This document shows, one piece after another, positions 22,340 through 35,291 of a stretch of 64,000 nt of DNA. Source of the stretch: Tetradesmus obliquus (lineage: Eukaryota; Chlorophyta; Chlorophyceae; Sphaeropleales; Scenedesmaceae); NCBI GenBank assembly GCA_030272155.1, contig CP126191.1, forward strand, positions 4,486,501 to 4,550,500. Direction: 5' to 3'. The position numbers and the translations under genes are program-made. The notes beneath the pieces were generated by a model. It did no database searches. It saw only the letters and a program-made list of their open reading frames with translations, and had not been told where the DNA came from. Position 1 is the first letter of the stretch, and each line of letters opens with the position of its first letter.

Positions 22340-24600
22340 AACTCACTGGTCGGCTAAAATTCCTACTGGACGGTTTTGTCCCGTACGTTGCATCAACAAA
22401 CATATGAGGCCCTCACCTGCCTAGGACCGACATGCGAAAGGAAGCGCAGCGGCCTTTGCAGCGTCGCTACGGTCGAATTTTCCGGCCGGCACGCCTAGTG
22501 GCCCATTTTAAAAAGGTGCTGGGTGTGCATCGTGAAAGTTAATTTATTGTTTTATCTGTTTGTAATATGTTGATTTATCAAATTTGAAGCCGTTTCAATG
22601 TCCTGGCTGCGGGATCAGGGTTGGCAAGGGTGTCGGTGCACCGCCACTAGAAACTCACTGGTCGGCTAAAATTCCTACTGGACGGTTTTGTCCCGTACGT
22701 TGCATCAACAAACATATGAGGCCCTCACCTGCCTAGGACCGACATGCGAAAGGAAGCGCAGCGGCCTTTGCAGCGTCGCTACGGTCGAATTTTCCGGCCG
22801 GCACGCCTAGTGGCCCATTTTGGAAAGGTGCTGGGTGTGCATCGTGAAAGTTAATTTATTGTGTTATCTGTTTGTAATATGTTGATTTATCAAATTTGAA
22901 GCCGTTTCAATGTCCTGGCTGCGGGATCAGGGTTGGCAAGGGTGTCGGTGCACCGCCACTATTTTTTTTATTTTATTTTATTTTATTTTTGAAGCAAATA
23001 ATGCACCGCCACTAGAAACTCACTGGTCGGCTAAAATTCCTACTGGACGGTTTTGTCCCGTACGTTGCATCAACAAACATATGAGGCCCTCACCTGCCTA
23101 GGACCGACATGCGAAAGGAAGGGCAGCGGCCTTTGCAGCGTCGCTACGGTCGAATTTTCCGGCCGGCACGCCTAGTGGCCCATTTTGGAAAGGTGCTGGG
23201 TGTGCATCGTGAAAGTTAATTTATTGTGTTATCTGTTTGTAATATGTTGATTTATCAAATTTGAAGCCGTTTCAATGTCCTGGCTGCGGGATCAGGGTTG
23301 GCAAGGGTGTCGGTGCACCGCCACTAGAAACTCACTGGTCGGCTAAAATTCCTACTGGACGGTTTTGTCCCGTACGTTGCATCAACAAACATATGAGGCC
23401 CTCACCTGCCTAGGACCGACATGCGAAAGGAAGCGCAGCGGCCTTTGCAGCGTCGCTACGGTCGAATTTTCCGGCCGGCACGCCTAGTGGCCCATTTTGG
23501 AAAGGTGCTGGGTGTGCATCGTGAAAGCTAATTTATTGTGTTATCTGTTTGTAATATGTTGATTTATCAAATTTGAAGCCGTTTCAATGTCCTGGCTGCG
23601 GGATCAGGGTTGGCAAGGGTGTCGGTGCACCGCCACTATTTTTTTTATTTTTTTTTTTTTTTGAAGCAAATAATGCACCGCCACTAGAAACTCACTGGTC
23701 GGCTAAAATTCCTACTGGACGGTTTTGTCCCGTACGTTGCATCAACAAACATATGAGGCCCTCACCTGCCTAGGACCGACATGCGAAAGGAAGCGCAGCG
23801 GCCTTTGCAGCGTCGCTACGGTCGAATTTTCCGGCCGGCACGCCTAGTGGCCCATTTTGGAAAGGTGCTGGGTGTGCATCGTGAAAGTTAATTTATTGTT
23901 TTATCTGTTTGTAATATGTTGATTTATCAAATTTGAAGCCGTTTCAATGTCCTGGCTGCGGGATCAGGGTTGGCAAGGGTGTCGGTGCACCGCCACTAGA
24001 AACTCACTGGTCGGCTAAAATTCCTACTGGACGGTTTTGTCCCGTACGTTGCATCAACAAACATATGAGGCCCTCACCTGCCTAGGACCGACATGCGAAA
24101 GGAAGCGCAGCGGCCTTTGCAGCGTCGCTACGGTCGAATTTTCCGGCCGGCACGCCTAGTGGCCCATTTTGGAAAGGTGCTGGGTGTGCATCGTGAAAGT
24201 TAATTTATTGTGTTATCTGTTTGTAATATGTTGATTTATCAAATTTGAAGCCGTTTCAATGTCCTGGCTGCGGGATCAGGGTTGGCAAGGGTGTCGGTGC
24301 ACCGCCACTATTTTTTTTTATTTTTTTATTTTTTTTTTGAAGCAAATAATGCACCGCCACTAGAAACTCACTGGTCGGCTAAAATTCCTACTGGACGGTT
24401 TTGTCCCGTACGTTGCATCAACAAACATATGAGGCCCTCACCTGCCTAGGACCGACATGCGAAAGGAAGCGCAGCGGCCTTTGCAGCGTCGCTACGGTCG
24501 AATTTTCCGGCCGGCACGCCTAGTGGCCCATTTTGGAAAGGTGCTGGGTGTGCATCGTGAAAGTTAATTTATTGTGTTATCTGTTTGTAATATGTTGATT

Positions 24601-25014
24601 TTTTTTTATTTTTTTTTTTTTTTGAAGCAAGAAAGTTACAAGGGCTGACCTACATAACTTTGCACTTGCTCCACAAAAAGATCCATTGAGAGAGTGAGGC
24701 AACCTGTTCCGCACTCACCCCACAGGTCTCTTGTACCAAGAGACGCTGTCACACGATCATGCAGACAGCCCCGTGCGGGGCAGCCCCGAAAGGCATCCAG
24801 GACCTGACCGAGTGCCCAGACTCCACTAAAATCACAGTCACGCAATGACGTCCTGTGATGTGTGACAGACCGTGACTGGCCCTTGAAACAAAAGCTGTCC
24901 ATAGTGTAGCTGTCAGCTATCCATGCATGGTGACTTGCACACCTCTAAAAGCTGCACCTTACAGGCAGCATTACGACACACACACAAGACGCCTATTTAT
25001 AGGTGACTGATTGT
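24601..25014 (-). mobile_element. B insert, copy 10
   Basis: Same junctions, 2,874 bp after copy 9. Confidence 0.88.
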
Positions 25015-26069
25015 TAATATGTTGATTTATCAAATTTGAAGCCGTTTCAATGTCCTGGCTGCGGGATCAGGGTTGGCAAGGGTGTCGGTGCACCGCCACT
25101 ATTTTTTTTATTTTATTTTATTTTATTTTTTGAAGCAAATAATGCACCGCCACTAGAAACTCACTGGTCGGCTAAAATTCCTACTGGACGGTTTTGTCCC
25201 GTACGTTGCATCAACAAACATATGAGGCCCTCACCTGCCTAGGACCGACATGCGAAAGGAAGCGCAGCGGCCTTTGCAGCGTCGCTACGGTCGAATTTTC
25301 CGGCCGGCACGCCTAGTGGCCCATTTTAAAAAGGTGCTGGGTGTGCATCGTGAAAGTTAATTTATTGTTTTATCTGTTTGTAATATGTTGATTTATCAAA
25401 TTTGAAGCCGTTTCAATGTCCTGGCTGCGGGATCAGGGTTGGCAAGGGTGTCGGTGCACCGCCACTAGAAACTCACTGGTCGGCTAAAATTCCTACTGGA
25501 CGGTTTTGTCCCGTACGTTGCATCAACAAACATATGAGGCCCTCACCTGCCTAGGACCGACATGCGAAAGGAAGCGCAGCGGCCTTTGCAGCGTCGCTAC
25601 GGTCGAATTTTCCGGCCGGCACGCCTAGTGGCCCATTTTGGAAAGGTGCTGGGTGTGCATCGTGAAAGTTAATTTATTGTGTTATCTGTTTGTAATATGT
25701 TGATTTATCAAATTTGAAGCCGTTTCAATGTCCTGGCTGCGGGATCAGGGTTGGCAAGGGTGTCGGTGCACCGCCACTTTTTTTTTTTATTTTTTTATTT
25801 TTTTTTTGAAGCAAATAATGCACCGCCACTAGAAACTCACTGGTCGGCTAAAATTCCTACTGGACGGTTTTGTCCCGTACGTTGCATCAACAAACATATG
25901 AGGCCCTCACCTGCCTAGGACCGACATGCGAAAGGAAGCGCAGCGGCCTTTGCAGCGTCGCTACGGTCGAATTTTCCGGCCGGCACGCCTAGTGGCCCAT
26001 TTTGGAAAGGTGCTGGGTGTGCATCGTGAAAGTTAATTTATTGTGTTATCTGTTTGTAATATGTTGATT

Positions 26070-26483
26070 TTTTTTTATTTTTTTTTTTTTTTGAAGCAAG
26101 AAAGTTACAAGGGCTGACCTACATAACTTTGCACTTGCTCCACAAAAAGATCCATTGAGAGAGTGAGGCAACCTGTTCCGCACTCACCCCACAGGTCTCT
26201 TGTACCAAGAGACGCTGTCACACGATCATGCAGACAGCCCCGTGCGGGGCAGCCCCGAAAGGCATCCAGGACCTGACCGAGTGCCCAGACTCCACTAAAA
26301 TCACAGTCACGCAATGACGTCCTGTGATGTGTGACAGACCGTGACTGGCCCTTGAAACAAAAGCTGTCCATAGTGTAGCTGTCAGCTATCCATGCATGGT
26401 GACTTGCACACCTCTAAAAGCTGCACCTTACAGGCAGCATTACGACACACACACAAGACGCCTATTTATAGGTGACTGATTGT
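26070..26483 (-). mobile_element. B insert, copy 11
   Basis: Same junctions; it opens copy 2 of the 4,343 bp unit. Confidence 0.88.
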
Positions 26484-26637
26484 TAATATGTTGATTTATC
26501 AAATTTGAAGCCGTTTCAATGTCCTGGCTGCGGGATCAGGGTTGGCAAGGGTGTCGGTGCACCGCCACTATTTTTTTTATTTTATTTTATTTTATTTTTT
26601 GAAGCAAATAATGCACCGCCACTAGAAACTCACTGGT

Positions 26638-26646
26638 TTCTTGCTT

Positions 26647-26680
<34 letters not shown>
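26638..26680 (+). mobile_element. 43-bp retroposed tail, duplicated copy
   Basis: Identical in length and flanks to 22,295-22,337; it was copied with the 4,343 bp unit rather than inserted again. Confidence 0.88.
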
Positions 26681-26682
<2 letters not shown>

Positions 26683-28948
26683 AACTCACTGGTCGGCTAA
26701 AATTCCTACTGGACGGTTTTGTCCCGTACGTTGCATCAACAAACATATGAGGCCCTCACCTGCCTAGGACCGACATGCGAAAGGAAGCGCAGCGGCCTTT
26801 GCAGCGTCGCTACGGTCGAATTTTCCGGCCGGCACGCCTAGTGGCCCATTTTAAAAAGGTGCTGGGTGTGCATCGTGAAAGTTAATTTATTGTTTTATCT
26901 GTTTGTAATATGTTGATTTATCAAATTTGAAGCCGTTTCAATGTCCTGGCTGCGGGATCAGGGTTGGCAAGGGTGTCGGTGCACCGCCACTAGAAACTCA
27001 CTGGTCGGCTAAAATTCCTACTGGACGGTTTTGTCCCGTACGTTGCATCAACAAACATATGAGGCCCTCACCTGCCTAGGACCGACATGCGAAAGGAAGC
27101 GCAGCGGCCTTTGCAGCGTCGCTACGGTCGAATTTTCCGGCCGGCACGCCTAGTGGCCCATTTTGGAAAGGTGCTGGGTGTGCATCGTGAAAGTTAATTT
27201 ATTGTGTTATCTGTTTGTAATATGTTGATTTATCAAATTTGAAGCCGTTTCAATGTCCTGGCTGCGGGATCAGGGTTGGCAAGGGTGTCGGTGCACCGCC
27301 ACTATTTTTTTTATTTTATTTTATTTTATTTTTGAAGCAAATAATGCACCGCCACTAGAAACTCACTGGTCGGCTAAAATTCCTACTGGACGGTTTTGTC
27401 CCGTACGTTGCATCAACAAACATATGAGGCCCTCACCTGCCTAGGACCGACATGCGAAAGGAAGGGCAGCGGCCTTTGCAGCGTCGCTACGGTCGAATTT
27501 TCCGGCCGGCACGCCTAGTGGCCCATTTTGGAAAGGTGCTGGGTGTGCATCGTGAAAGTTAATTTATTGTGTTATCTGTTTGTAATATGTTGATTTATCA
27601 AATTTGAAGCCGTTTCAATGTCCTGGCTGCGGGATCAGGGTTGGCAAGGGTGTCGGTGCACCGCCACTAGAAACTCACTGGTCGGCTAAAATTCCTACTG
27701 GACGGTTTTGTCCCGTACGTTGCATCAACAAACATATGAGGCCCTCACCTGCCTAGGACCGACATGCGAAAGGAAGCGCAGCGGCCTTTGCAGCGTCGCT
27801 ACGGTCGAATTTTCCGGCCGGCACGCCTAGTGGCCCATTTTGGAAAGGTGCTGGGTGTGCATCGTGAAAGCTAATTTATTGTGTTATCTGTTTGTAATAT
27901 GTTGATTTATCAAATTTGAAGCCGTTTCAATGTCCTGGCTGCGGGATCAGGGTTGGCAAGGGTGTCGGTGCACCGCCACTATTTTTTTTATTTTTTTTTT
28001 TTTTTTTTTGAAGCAAATAATGCACCGCCACTAGAAACTCACTGGTCGGCTAAAATTCCTACTGGACGGTTTTGTCCCGTACGTTGCATCAACAAACATA
28101 TGAGGCCCTCACCTGCCTAGGACCGACATGCGAAAGGAAGCGCAGCGGCCTTTGCAGCGTCGCTACGGTCGAATTTTCCGGCCGGCACGCCTAGTGGCCC
28201 ATTTTGGAAAGGTGCTGGGTGTGCATCGTGAAAGTTAATTTATTGTTTTATCTGTTTGTAATATGTTGATTTATCAAATTTGAAGCCGTTTCAATGTCCT
28301 GGCTGCGGGATCAGGGTTGGCAAGGGTGTCGGTGCACCGCCACTAGAAACTCACTGGTCGGCTAAAATTCCTACTGGACGGTTTTGTCCCGTACGTTGCA
28401 TCAACAAACATATGAGGCCCTCACCTGCCTAGGACCGACATGCGAAAGGAAGCGCAGCGGCCTTTGCAGCGTCGCTACGGTCGAATTTTCCGGCCGGCAC
28501 GCCTAGTGGCCCATTTTGGAAAGGTGCTGGGTGTGCATCGTGAAAGTTAATTTATTGTGTTATCTGTTTGTAATATGTTGATTTATCAAATTTGAAGCCG
28601 TTTCAATGTCCTGGCTGCGGGATCAGGGTTGGCAAGGGTGTCGGTGCACCGCCACTATTTTTTTTTATTTTTTTATTTTTTTTTTGAAGCAAATAATGCA
28701 CCGCCACTAGAAACTCACTGGTCGGCTAAAATTCCTACTGGACGGTTTTGTCCCGTACGTTGCATCAACAAACATATGAGGCCCTCACCTGCCTAGGACC
28801 GACATGCGAAAGGAAGCGCAGCGGCCTTTGCAGCGTCGCTACGGTCGAATTTTCCGGCCGGCACGCCTAGTGGCCCATTTTGGAAAGGTGCTGGGTGTGC
28901 ATCGTGAAAGTTAATTTATTGTGTTATCTGTTTGTAATATGTTGATTT

Positions 28949-29362
28949 TTTTTTTATTTTTTTTTTTTTTTGAAGCAAGAAAGTTACAAGGGCTGACCTA
29001 CATAACTTTGCACTTGCTCCACAAAAAGATCCATTGAGAGAGTGAGGCAACCTGTTCCGCACTCACCCCACAGGTCTCTTGTACCAAGAGACGCTGTCAC
29101 ACGATCATGCAGACAGCCCCGTGCGGGGCAGCCCCGAAAGGCATCCAGGACCTGACCGAGTGCCCAGACTCCACTAAAATCACAGTCACGCAATGACGTC
29201 CTGTGATGTGTGACAGACCGTGACTGGCCCTTGAAACAAAAGCTGTCCATAGTGTAGCTGTCAGCTATCCATGCATGGTGACTTGCACACCTCTAAAAGC
29301 TGCACCTTACAGGCAGCATTACGACACACACACAAGACGCCTATTTATAGGTGACTGATTGT
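28949..29362 (-). mobile_element. B insert, copy 12
   Basis: Same junctions. Its right-hand part corresponds to the right-hand part of the hybrid copy at 40,115-40,530, which makes it the left partner of the 11.85 kb duplication. Confidence 0.88.
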
Positions 29363-30417
29363 TAATATGTTGATTTATCAAATTTGAAGCCGTTTCAATG
29401 TCCTGGCTGCGGGATCAGGGTTGGCAAGGGTGTCGGTGCACCGCCACTATTTTTTTTATTTTTTTTTATTTTATTTTTTGAAGCAAATAATGCACCGCCA
29501 CTAGAAACTCACTGGTCGGCTAAAATTCCTACTGGACGGTTTTGTCCCGTACGTTGCATCAACAAACATATGAGGCCCTCACCTGCCTAGGACCGACATG
29601 CGAAAGGAAGCGCAGCGGCCTTTGCAGCGTCGCTACGGTCGAATTTTCCGGCCGGCACGCCTAGTGGCCCATTTTAAAAAGGTGCTGGGTGTGCATCGTG
29701 AAAGTTAATTTATTGTTTTATCTGTTTGTAATATGTTGATTTATCAAATTTGAAGCCGTTTCAATGTCCTGGCTGCGGGATCAGGGTTGGCAAGGGTGTC
29801 GGTGCACCGCCACTAGAAACTCACTGGTCGGCTAAAATTCCTACTGGACGGTTTTGTCCCGTACGTTGCATCAACAAACATATGAGGCCCTCACCTGCCT
29901 AGGACCGACATGCGAAAGGAAGCGCAGCGGCCTTTGCAGCGTCGCTACGGTCGAATTTTCCGGCCGGCACGCCTAGTGGCCCATTTTGGAAAGGTGCTGG
30001 GTGTGCATCGTGAAAGTTAATTTATTGTGTTATCTGTTTGTAATATGTTGATTTATCAAATTTGAAGCCGTTTCAATGTCCTGGCTGCGGGATCAGGGTT
30101 GGCAAGGGTGTCGGTGCACCGCCACTATTTTTTTTTATTTTTTTATTTTTTTTTTGAAGCAAATAATGCACCGCCACTAGAAACTCACTGGTCGGCTAAA
30201 ATTCCTACTGGACGGTTTTGTCCCGTACGTTGCATCAACAAACATATGAGGCCCTCACCTGCCTAGGACCGACATGCGAAAGGAAGCGCAGCGGCCTTTG
30301 CAGCGTCGCTACGGTCGAATTTTCCGGCCGGCACGCCTAGTGGCCCATTTTGGAAAGGTGCTGGGTGTGCATCGTGAAAGTTAATTTATTGTGTTATCTG
30401 TTTGTAATATGTTGATT

Positions 30418-30831
30418 TTTTTTTATTTTTTTTTTTTTTTGAAGCAAGAAAGTTACAAGGGCTGACCTACATAACTTTGCACTTGCTCCACAAAAAGATC
30501 CATTGAGAGAGTGAGGCAACCTGTTCCGCACTCACCCCACAGGTCTCTTGTACCAAGAGACGCTGTCACACGATCATGCAGACAGCCCCGTGCGGGGCAG
30601 CCCCGAAAGGCATCCAGGACCTGACCGAGTGCCCAGACTCCACTAAAATCACAGTCACGCAATGACGTCCTGTGATGTGTGACAGACCGTGACTGGCCCT
30701 TGAAACAAAAGCTGTCCATAGTGTAGCTGTCAGCTATCCATGCATGGTGACTTGCACACCTCTAAAAGCTGCACCTTACAGGCAGCATTACGACACACAC
30801 ACAAGACGCCTATTTATAGGTGACTGATTGT
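30418..30831 (-). mobile_element. B insert, copy 13
   Basis: Same junctions, 1,469 bp after copy 12. Confidence 0.88.
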
Positions 30832-32703
30832 TAATATGTTGATTTATCAAATTTGAAGCCGTTTCAATGTCCTGGCTGCGGGATCAGGGTTGGCAAGGGT
30901 GTCGGTGCACCGCCACTATTTTTTTTATTTTATTTTATTTTATTTTTTGAAGCAAATAATGCACCGCCACTAGAAACTCACTGGTCGGCTAAAATTCCTA
31001 CTGGACGGTTTTGTCCCGTACGTTGCATCAACAAACATATGAGGCCCTCACCTGCCTAGGACCGACATGCGAAAGGAAGCGCAGCGGCCTTTGCAGCGTC
31101 GCTACGGTCGAATTTTCCGGCCGGCACGCCTAGTGGCCCATTTTAAAAAGGTGCTGGGTGTGCATCGTGAAAGTTAATTTATTGTTTTATCTGTTTGTAA
31201 TATGTTGATTTATCAAATTTGAAGCCGTTTCAATGTCCTGGCTGCGGGATCAGGGTTGGCAAGGGTGTCGGTGCACCGCCACTAGAAACTCACTGGTCGG
31301 CTAAAATTCCTACTGGACGGTTTTGTCCCGTACGTTGCATCAACAAACATATGAGGCCCTCACCTGCCTAGGACCGACATGCGAAAGGAAGCGCAGCGGC
31401 CTTTGCAGCGTCGCTACGGTCGAATTTTCCGGCCGGCACGCCTAGTGGCCCATTTTGGAAAGGTGCTGGGTGTGCATCGTGAAAGTTAATTTATTGTGTT
31501 ATCTGTTTGTAATATGTTGATTTATCAAATTTGAAGCCGTTTCAATGTCCTGGCTGCGGGATCAGGGTTGGCAAGGGTGTCGGTGCACCGCCACTATTTT
31601 TTTTATTTTATTTTATTTTATTTTTGAAGCAAATAATGCACCGCCACTAGAAACTCACTGGTCGGCTAAAATTCCTACTGGACGGTTTTGTCCCGTACGT
31701 TGCATCAACAAACATATGAGGCCCTCACCTGCCTAGGACCGACATGCGAAAGGAAGGGCAGCGGCCTTTGCAGCGTCGCTACGGTCGAATTTTCCGGCCG
31801 GCACGCCTAGTGGCCCATTTTGGAAAGGTGCTGGGTGTGCATCGTGAAAGTTAATTTATTGTGTTATCTGTTTGTAATATGTTGATTTATCAAATTTGAA
31901 GCCGTTTCAATGTCCTGGCTGCGGGATCAGGGTTGGCAAGGGTGTCGGTGCACCGCCACTAGAAACTCACTGGTCGGCTAAAATTCCTACTGGACGGTTT
32001 TGTCCCGTACGTTGCATCAACAAACATATGAGGCCCTCACCTGCCTAGGACCGACATGCGAAAGGAAGCGCAGCGGCCTTTGCAGCGTCGCTACGGTCGA
32101 ATTTTCCGGCCGGCACGCCTAGTGGCCCATTTTGGAAAGGTGCTGGGTGTGCATCGTGAAAGCTAATTTATTGTGTTATCTGTTTGTAATATGTTGATTT
32201 ATCAAATTTGAAGCCGTTTCAATGTCCTGGCTGCGGGATCAGGGTTGGCAAGGGTGTCGGTGCACCGCCACTATTTTTTTTATTTTATTTTATTTTTTTT
32301 TGAAGCAAATAATGCACCGCCACTAGAAACTCACTGGTCGGCTAAAATTCCTACTGGACGGTTTTGTCCCGTACGTTGCATCAACAAACATATGAGGCCC
32401 TCACCTGCCTAGGACCGACATGCGAAAGGAAGCGCAGCGGCCTTTGCAGCGTCGCTACGGTCGAATTTTCCGGCCGGCACGCCTAGTGGCCCATTTTGGA
32501 AAGGTGCTGGGTGTGCATCGTGAAAGTTAATTTATTGTTTTATCTGTTTGTAATATGTCGATTTATCAAATTTGAAGCCGTTTCAATGTCCTGGCTGCGG
32601 GATCAGGGTTGGCAAGGGTGTCGGTGCACCGCCACTATTTTTTTTATTTTTATTTTTATTTTTTTTTTTTTTTTTGAAGCAAGAAAGTTACAAGGGCTGA
32701 CCT

Positions 32704-32802
32704 GTGGGGTGAGTGCGGAACAGGTTGCCTCACTCTCTCAATGGATCTTTTTGTGGAGCAAGTGCACAGTTATGTAGGTCAGCCCTTGTAACTTTCTTGC
32801 TT

Positions 32803-32837
<35 letters not shown>
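32704..32837 (+). mobile_element. Plus-strand LINE end making a fold-back
   Basis: A 134 bp copy (gtggggtgag...cttgcttc plus about 34 A's) inserted in a minus-strand copy of the same sequence, with a 14 bp duplication acaagggctgacct (32,690-32,703 and 32,838-32,851). About 85 bp of the insert is the inverted complement of the sequence just right of it, so the DNA or a transcript could fold into a long hairpin with an A-rich loop. L3 and L5 show the empty site. Confidence 0.92.
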
Positions 32838-32839
<2 letters not shown>

Positions 32840-33442
32840 AAGGGCTGACCTACATAACTGTGCACTTGCTCCACAAAAAGATCCATTGAGAGAGTGAGGC
32901 AACCTGTTCCGCACTCACCCCACAGGTCTCTTGTACCAAGAGACGCTGTCACACGATCATGCAGACAGCCCCGTGCGGGGCAGCCCCGAAAGGCATCCAG
33001 GACCTGACCGAGTGCCCAGACTCCCCTAAAATCACAGTTACGCAATGACGTCCTGTGATGTATGACAGACCGTGACTGGCCCTTGAGACAAAAGCTGTCC
33101 ATAGTGTAGCTGTCAGCTATCAATGCATGGTGACTTGCACACCTCTGAAAGCTGCACCTCACAGGCAGCATTACGATACACACACACAAGACGCCTATTT
33201 ATAGGTGACTGATTGTCGACACAGACAATCACCACCTGTCTATTAAGTCAACAAGTTTGATCTCAGGCGACCTTCCTTGCAGCCATGCAAACGGTATCCC
33301 ACAACCCAACCTAACATCTACTTCCACCCTATCCCATTCCCTCTGAATTTGCTGCCGTAGCTCTGCCAGAAACCTGCACGCCACAGCCTTAGCAACGTAT
33401 GATGAGCTGCCCGGCTCGCCAGCTGCAAACCGTTGGCTGCCC

Positions 33443-33481
<39 letters not shown>

Positions 33482-33519
<38 letters not shown>

Positions 33520-34263
33520 CTGAAGCAAGAAAGTTACAAGGGCTGACCTACATAACTGTGCACTTGCTCCACAAAAAGATCCATTGAGAGAGTGAGGCAA
33601 CCTGTTCCGCACTCACCCCACAGGTCTCTTGTACCAAGAGACGCTGTCACACGATCATGCAGACAGCCCCGTGCGGGGCAGCCCCGAAAGGCATCCAGGA
33701 CCTGACCGAGTGCCCAGACTCCACTAAAATCACAGTCACGCAATGACGTCCTGTGATGTGTGACAGACCGTGACTGGCCCTTGAAACAAAAGCTGTCCAT
33801 AGTGTAGCTGTCAGCTATTTTTTTTTTTTTTTTTTTTTTTTTTGAAGCAAGAAAGTTACAAGGGCTGACCTACATAACTGTGCACTTGCTCCGCTGTCAG
33901 CTGTCAGCTATCAATGCATGGTGACTTGCACACCTCTAAAAGCTGCACCTTACAGGCAGCATTACGACACACACACAAGACGCCTATTTATAGGTGACTG
34001 ATTGTCGACACAGACAATCGCCACCTGTCTATTCATAGACTCTCCACTTCATGCAAAGCACATCCTGCTATTGACCGAACATACCCCTATGAGACATGTG
34101 GCAATATGTAAAAAAAATGACACCAACACAGACACACATATACACACACGCAAACTTATCAGCACATGCCTGCGCACATAATCATACTCTGCTACCACAT
34201 AATCATACTCTGCTACAGTCACGCAATGACGTCCTGTGATGTGTGACAGACCGTGACTGGCCC
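33482..34263 (-). mobile_element. Type I LINE copy inserted in CTG run (L2)
   Basis: About 38 T's and then the LINE 3' end, followed by the tandem tctgctaccacataatc repeat and template-jump segment described for 13,115-13,793. CTG repeats of the host LINE lie on both sides. L3 (38,488-38,525) is the uninterrupted version of this site, which fixes the limits of the insertion. Confidence 0.85.
33819..33898 (-). mobile_element. 80-bp LINE end nested in type I copy
   Basis: Poly(T) plus about 50 nt of element between two copies of agctgtcagctat (33,806-33,818 and 33,899-33,911). It is absent from the type I copy in L1 (13,430-13,445), so it came after L1 and L2 split. Confidence 0.9.
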
Positions 34264-35017
34264 TGCTGCTGCTGTTGCTGTTGTCCTCCGCACCGCTGTT
34301 GCTGTGGCTCTGCGATTGCAAACTGTTGCCTGCATTGCGGCTGCTGCCGCCATCGCTACCACCCGCACTGGCCACAGTCACGCCAGCCCTGCTGCTGCTG
34401 CAGCGCACCACCCAAATGGATTCCAACAGCAGCAGACGCAGCTGCGTCCACAACTGCTGCTGCCCTGCTGGCGGCGCCCACACACTGAAGTCATCCAGCA
34501 GCAGCAGACGGCTGTTATTAACAGGGACCACTGCTCCTGGCTGCACAAGCTGCCACACCTGTTGCGCATACCACTGCCACACTGCTGCAGCTGTTGGGCA
34601 CTCCACAAACAAGTGGGTGAGGGTCTCCAGTTGCTGCGGCTGCTGACACTGCTGTGCTGGGCATGCAAAGTGAGCCGGCGCGCGCCTGCTGGATGCCAGC
34701 ATGCGCCGTGCGCCTACCTTCACTCCTGCATGCAGAAGCCGCCAGCCAAACACTCGCAGCCGCCTCGGCAGCTGGGTGTCTTTCAGCCTCTGATAACTCG
34801 CCACCCAGCGGTGCTGCCTGGCATTGGCAGCACCCATGGATTGAGTGATCGGGTCCAGTAGATCATTGTGTGCTGGGCAGCTGATGCACTGCTGTTGCTG
34901 CTCCTGTTGCTGCCGCTGAGCCGTGACCACTGCTGCTGCTGTTGCTGCGCGCTGTCTTGGCAGCTCCCGCTCCCTGGACGGATCCATCCAGGACGCATGG
35001 TAAGCTGCCATCATCAA
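34049..35017 (-). pseudogene. LINE zf-RVT C-terminal frame, L2 copy
   Basis: A minus-strand frame of 322 codons from MMMAAYHASWMD through the zf-RVT region (residues about 85-155: LRVFGWRLLHAGV, CPAQQC, THLFVEC, VWQWYAQQVW). It then runs past the type I junction into 3' UTR sequence, so its last 70 or so residues (after [13 protein letters not shown]) are not LINE protein. The upstream part of the LINE frame (35,014-35,289) is separated by the 22 bp poly(A) insert. Confidence 0.7.
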
Positions 35018-35291
35018 AAAAAAATCAAAAAAAAAACTGCCATCATAGCTGCATCGCTAAACCGCTGGCTGTCACTGCTGCTGCTGCTGCGATTGCCAGG
35101 CGCCTCGCTACTGTGCTGCATTTGCTGGAAAGACCGTTTCTGAGCTGCCTCCATCTCCTGCAAGCCGTCCTGTGGCGCCTCAGCACCCAGGCGGTTGCGC
35201 CACAGCCGCGGGCGCATGCCTACACCTGACACCCACCCCTCTTTGCACTGCCGGCTGCATTGCTCCTGCAGCAGCCTGCATGTTGCCACCC

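Larger units (their letters stand above)
21727..26069. repeat. 4,343-bp higher-order repeat, copy 1
   Basis: Measured from one B insert start to its homologue. It contains two B inserts, one plus-strand 43 bp micro-insert, and marker monomers (ggaagggcagc, gaaagctaattt). The next copy repeats the same order at an offset of 4,343 bp. Confidence 0.85.
26070..30417. repeat. 4,343-bp higher-order repeat, copy 2
   Basis: Repeats copy 1 feature for feature, including the 43 bp plus-strand micro-insert at 26,638. It is about 5 bp longer because of T-tract length. A third, partial unit from 30,418 lacks the 43 bp insert. Confidence 0.85.
16489..32636. repeat. 312-bp satellite array, block 2
   Basis: The same monomer family continues, with seven B inserts and one plus-strand LINE copy. 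The first 1.1 kb after L1 repeats the sequence that follows LINE block L2 (offset 18,802 bp). From 21.7 to 30.4 kb the array is arranged in a 4,343 bp higher-order unit. Monomers with ggaagggcagc in place of ggaagcgcagc (11,968; 23,120; 27,463; 31,756) and those with gaaagctaattt (12,376; 23,525; 27,868; 32,160) mark homologous positions between units. No genes are seen. Confidence 0.97.
32637..35291 (-). mobile_element. Compound LINE block L2
   Basis: An older LINE 3' half (type II, recognised by a 3' UTR deletion joining tgtctatt to aagtcaacaag, and by changes such as cccctaaaatcacagtta) carries three later insertions. They are a plus-strand fold-back at 32,704-32,837, a type I LINE copy inside its CTG run at 33,482-34,263, and an 80 bp insert within that copy at 33,819-33,898. 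The right end meets the satellite at the same base as the other blocks. Confidence 0.88.

Noticed and set aside
34253-34861. Rightward frames of 80-212 codons rich in Cys, Leu or Ala
   Set aside because: They are antisense to the LINE reading frame and arise from CTG/GCT repeats; the opposite strand has the zf-RVT motif.
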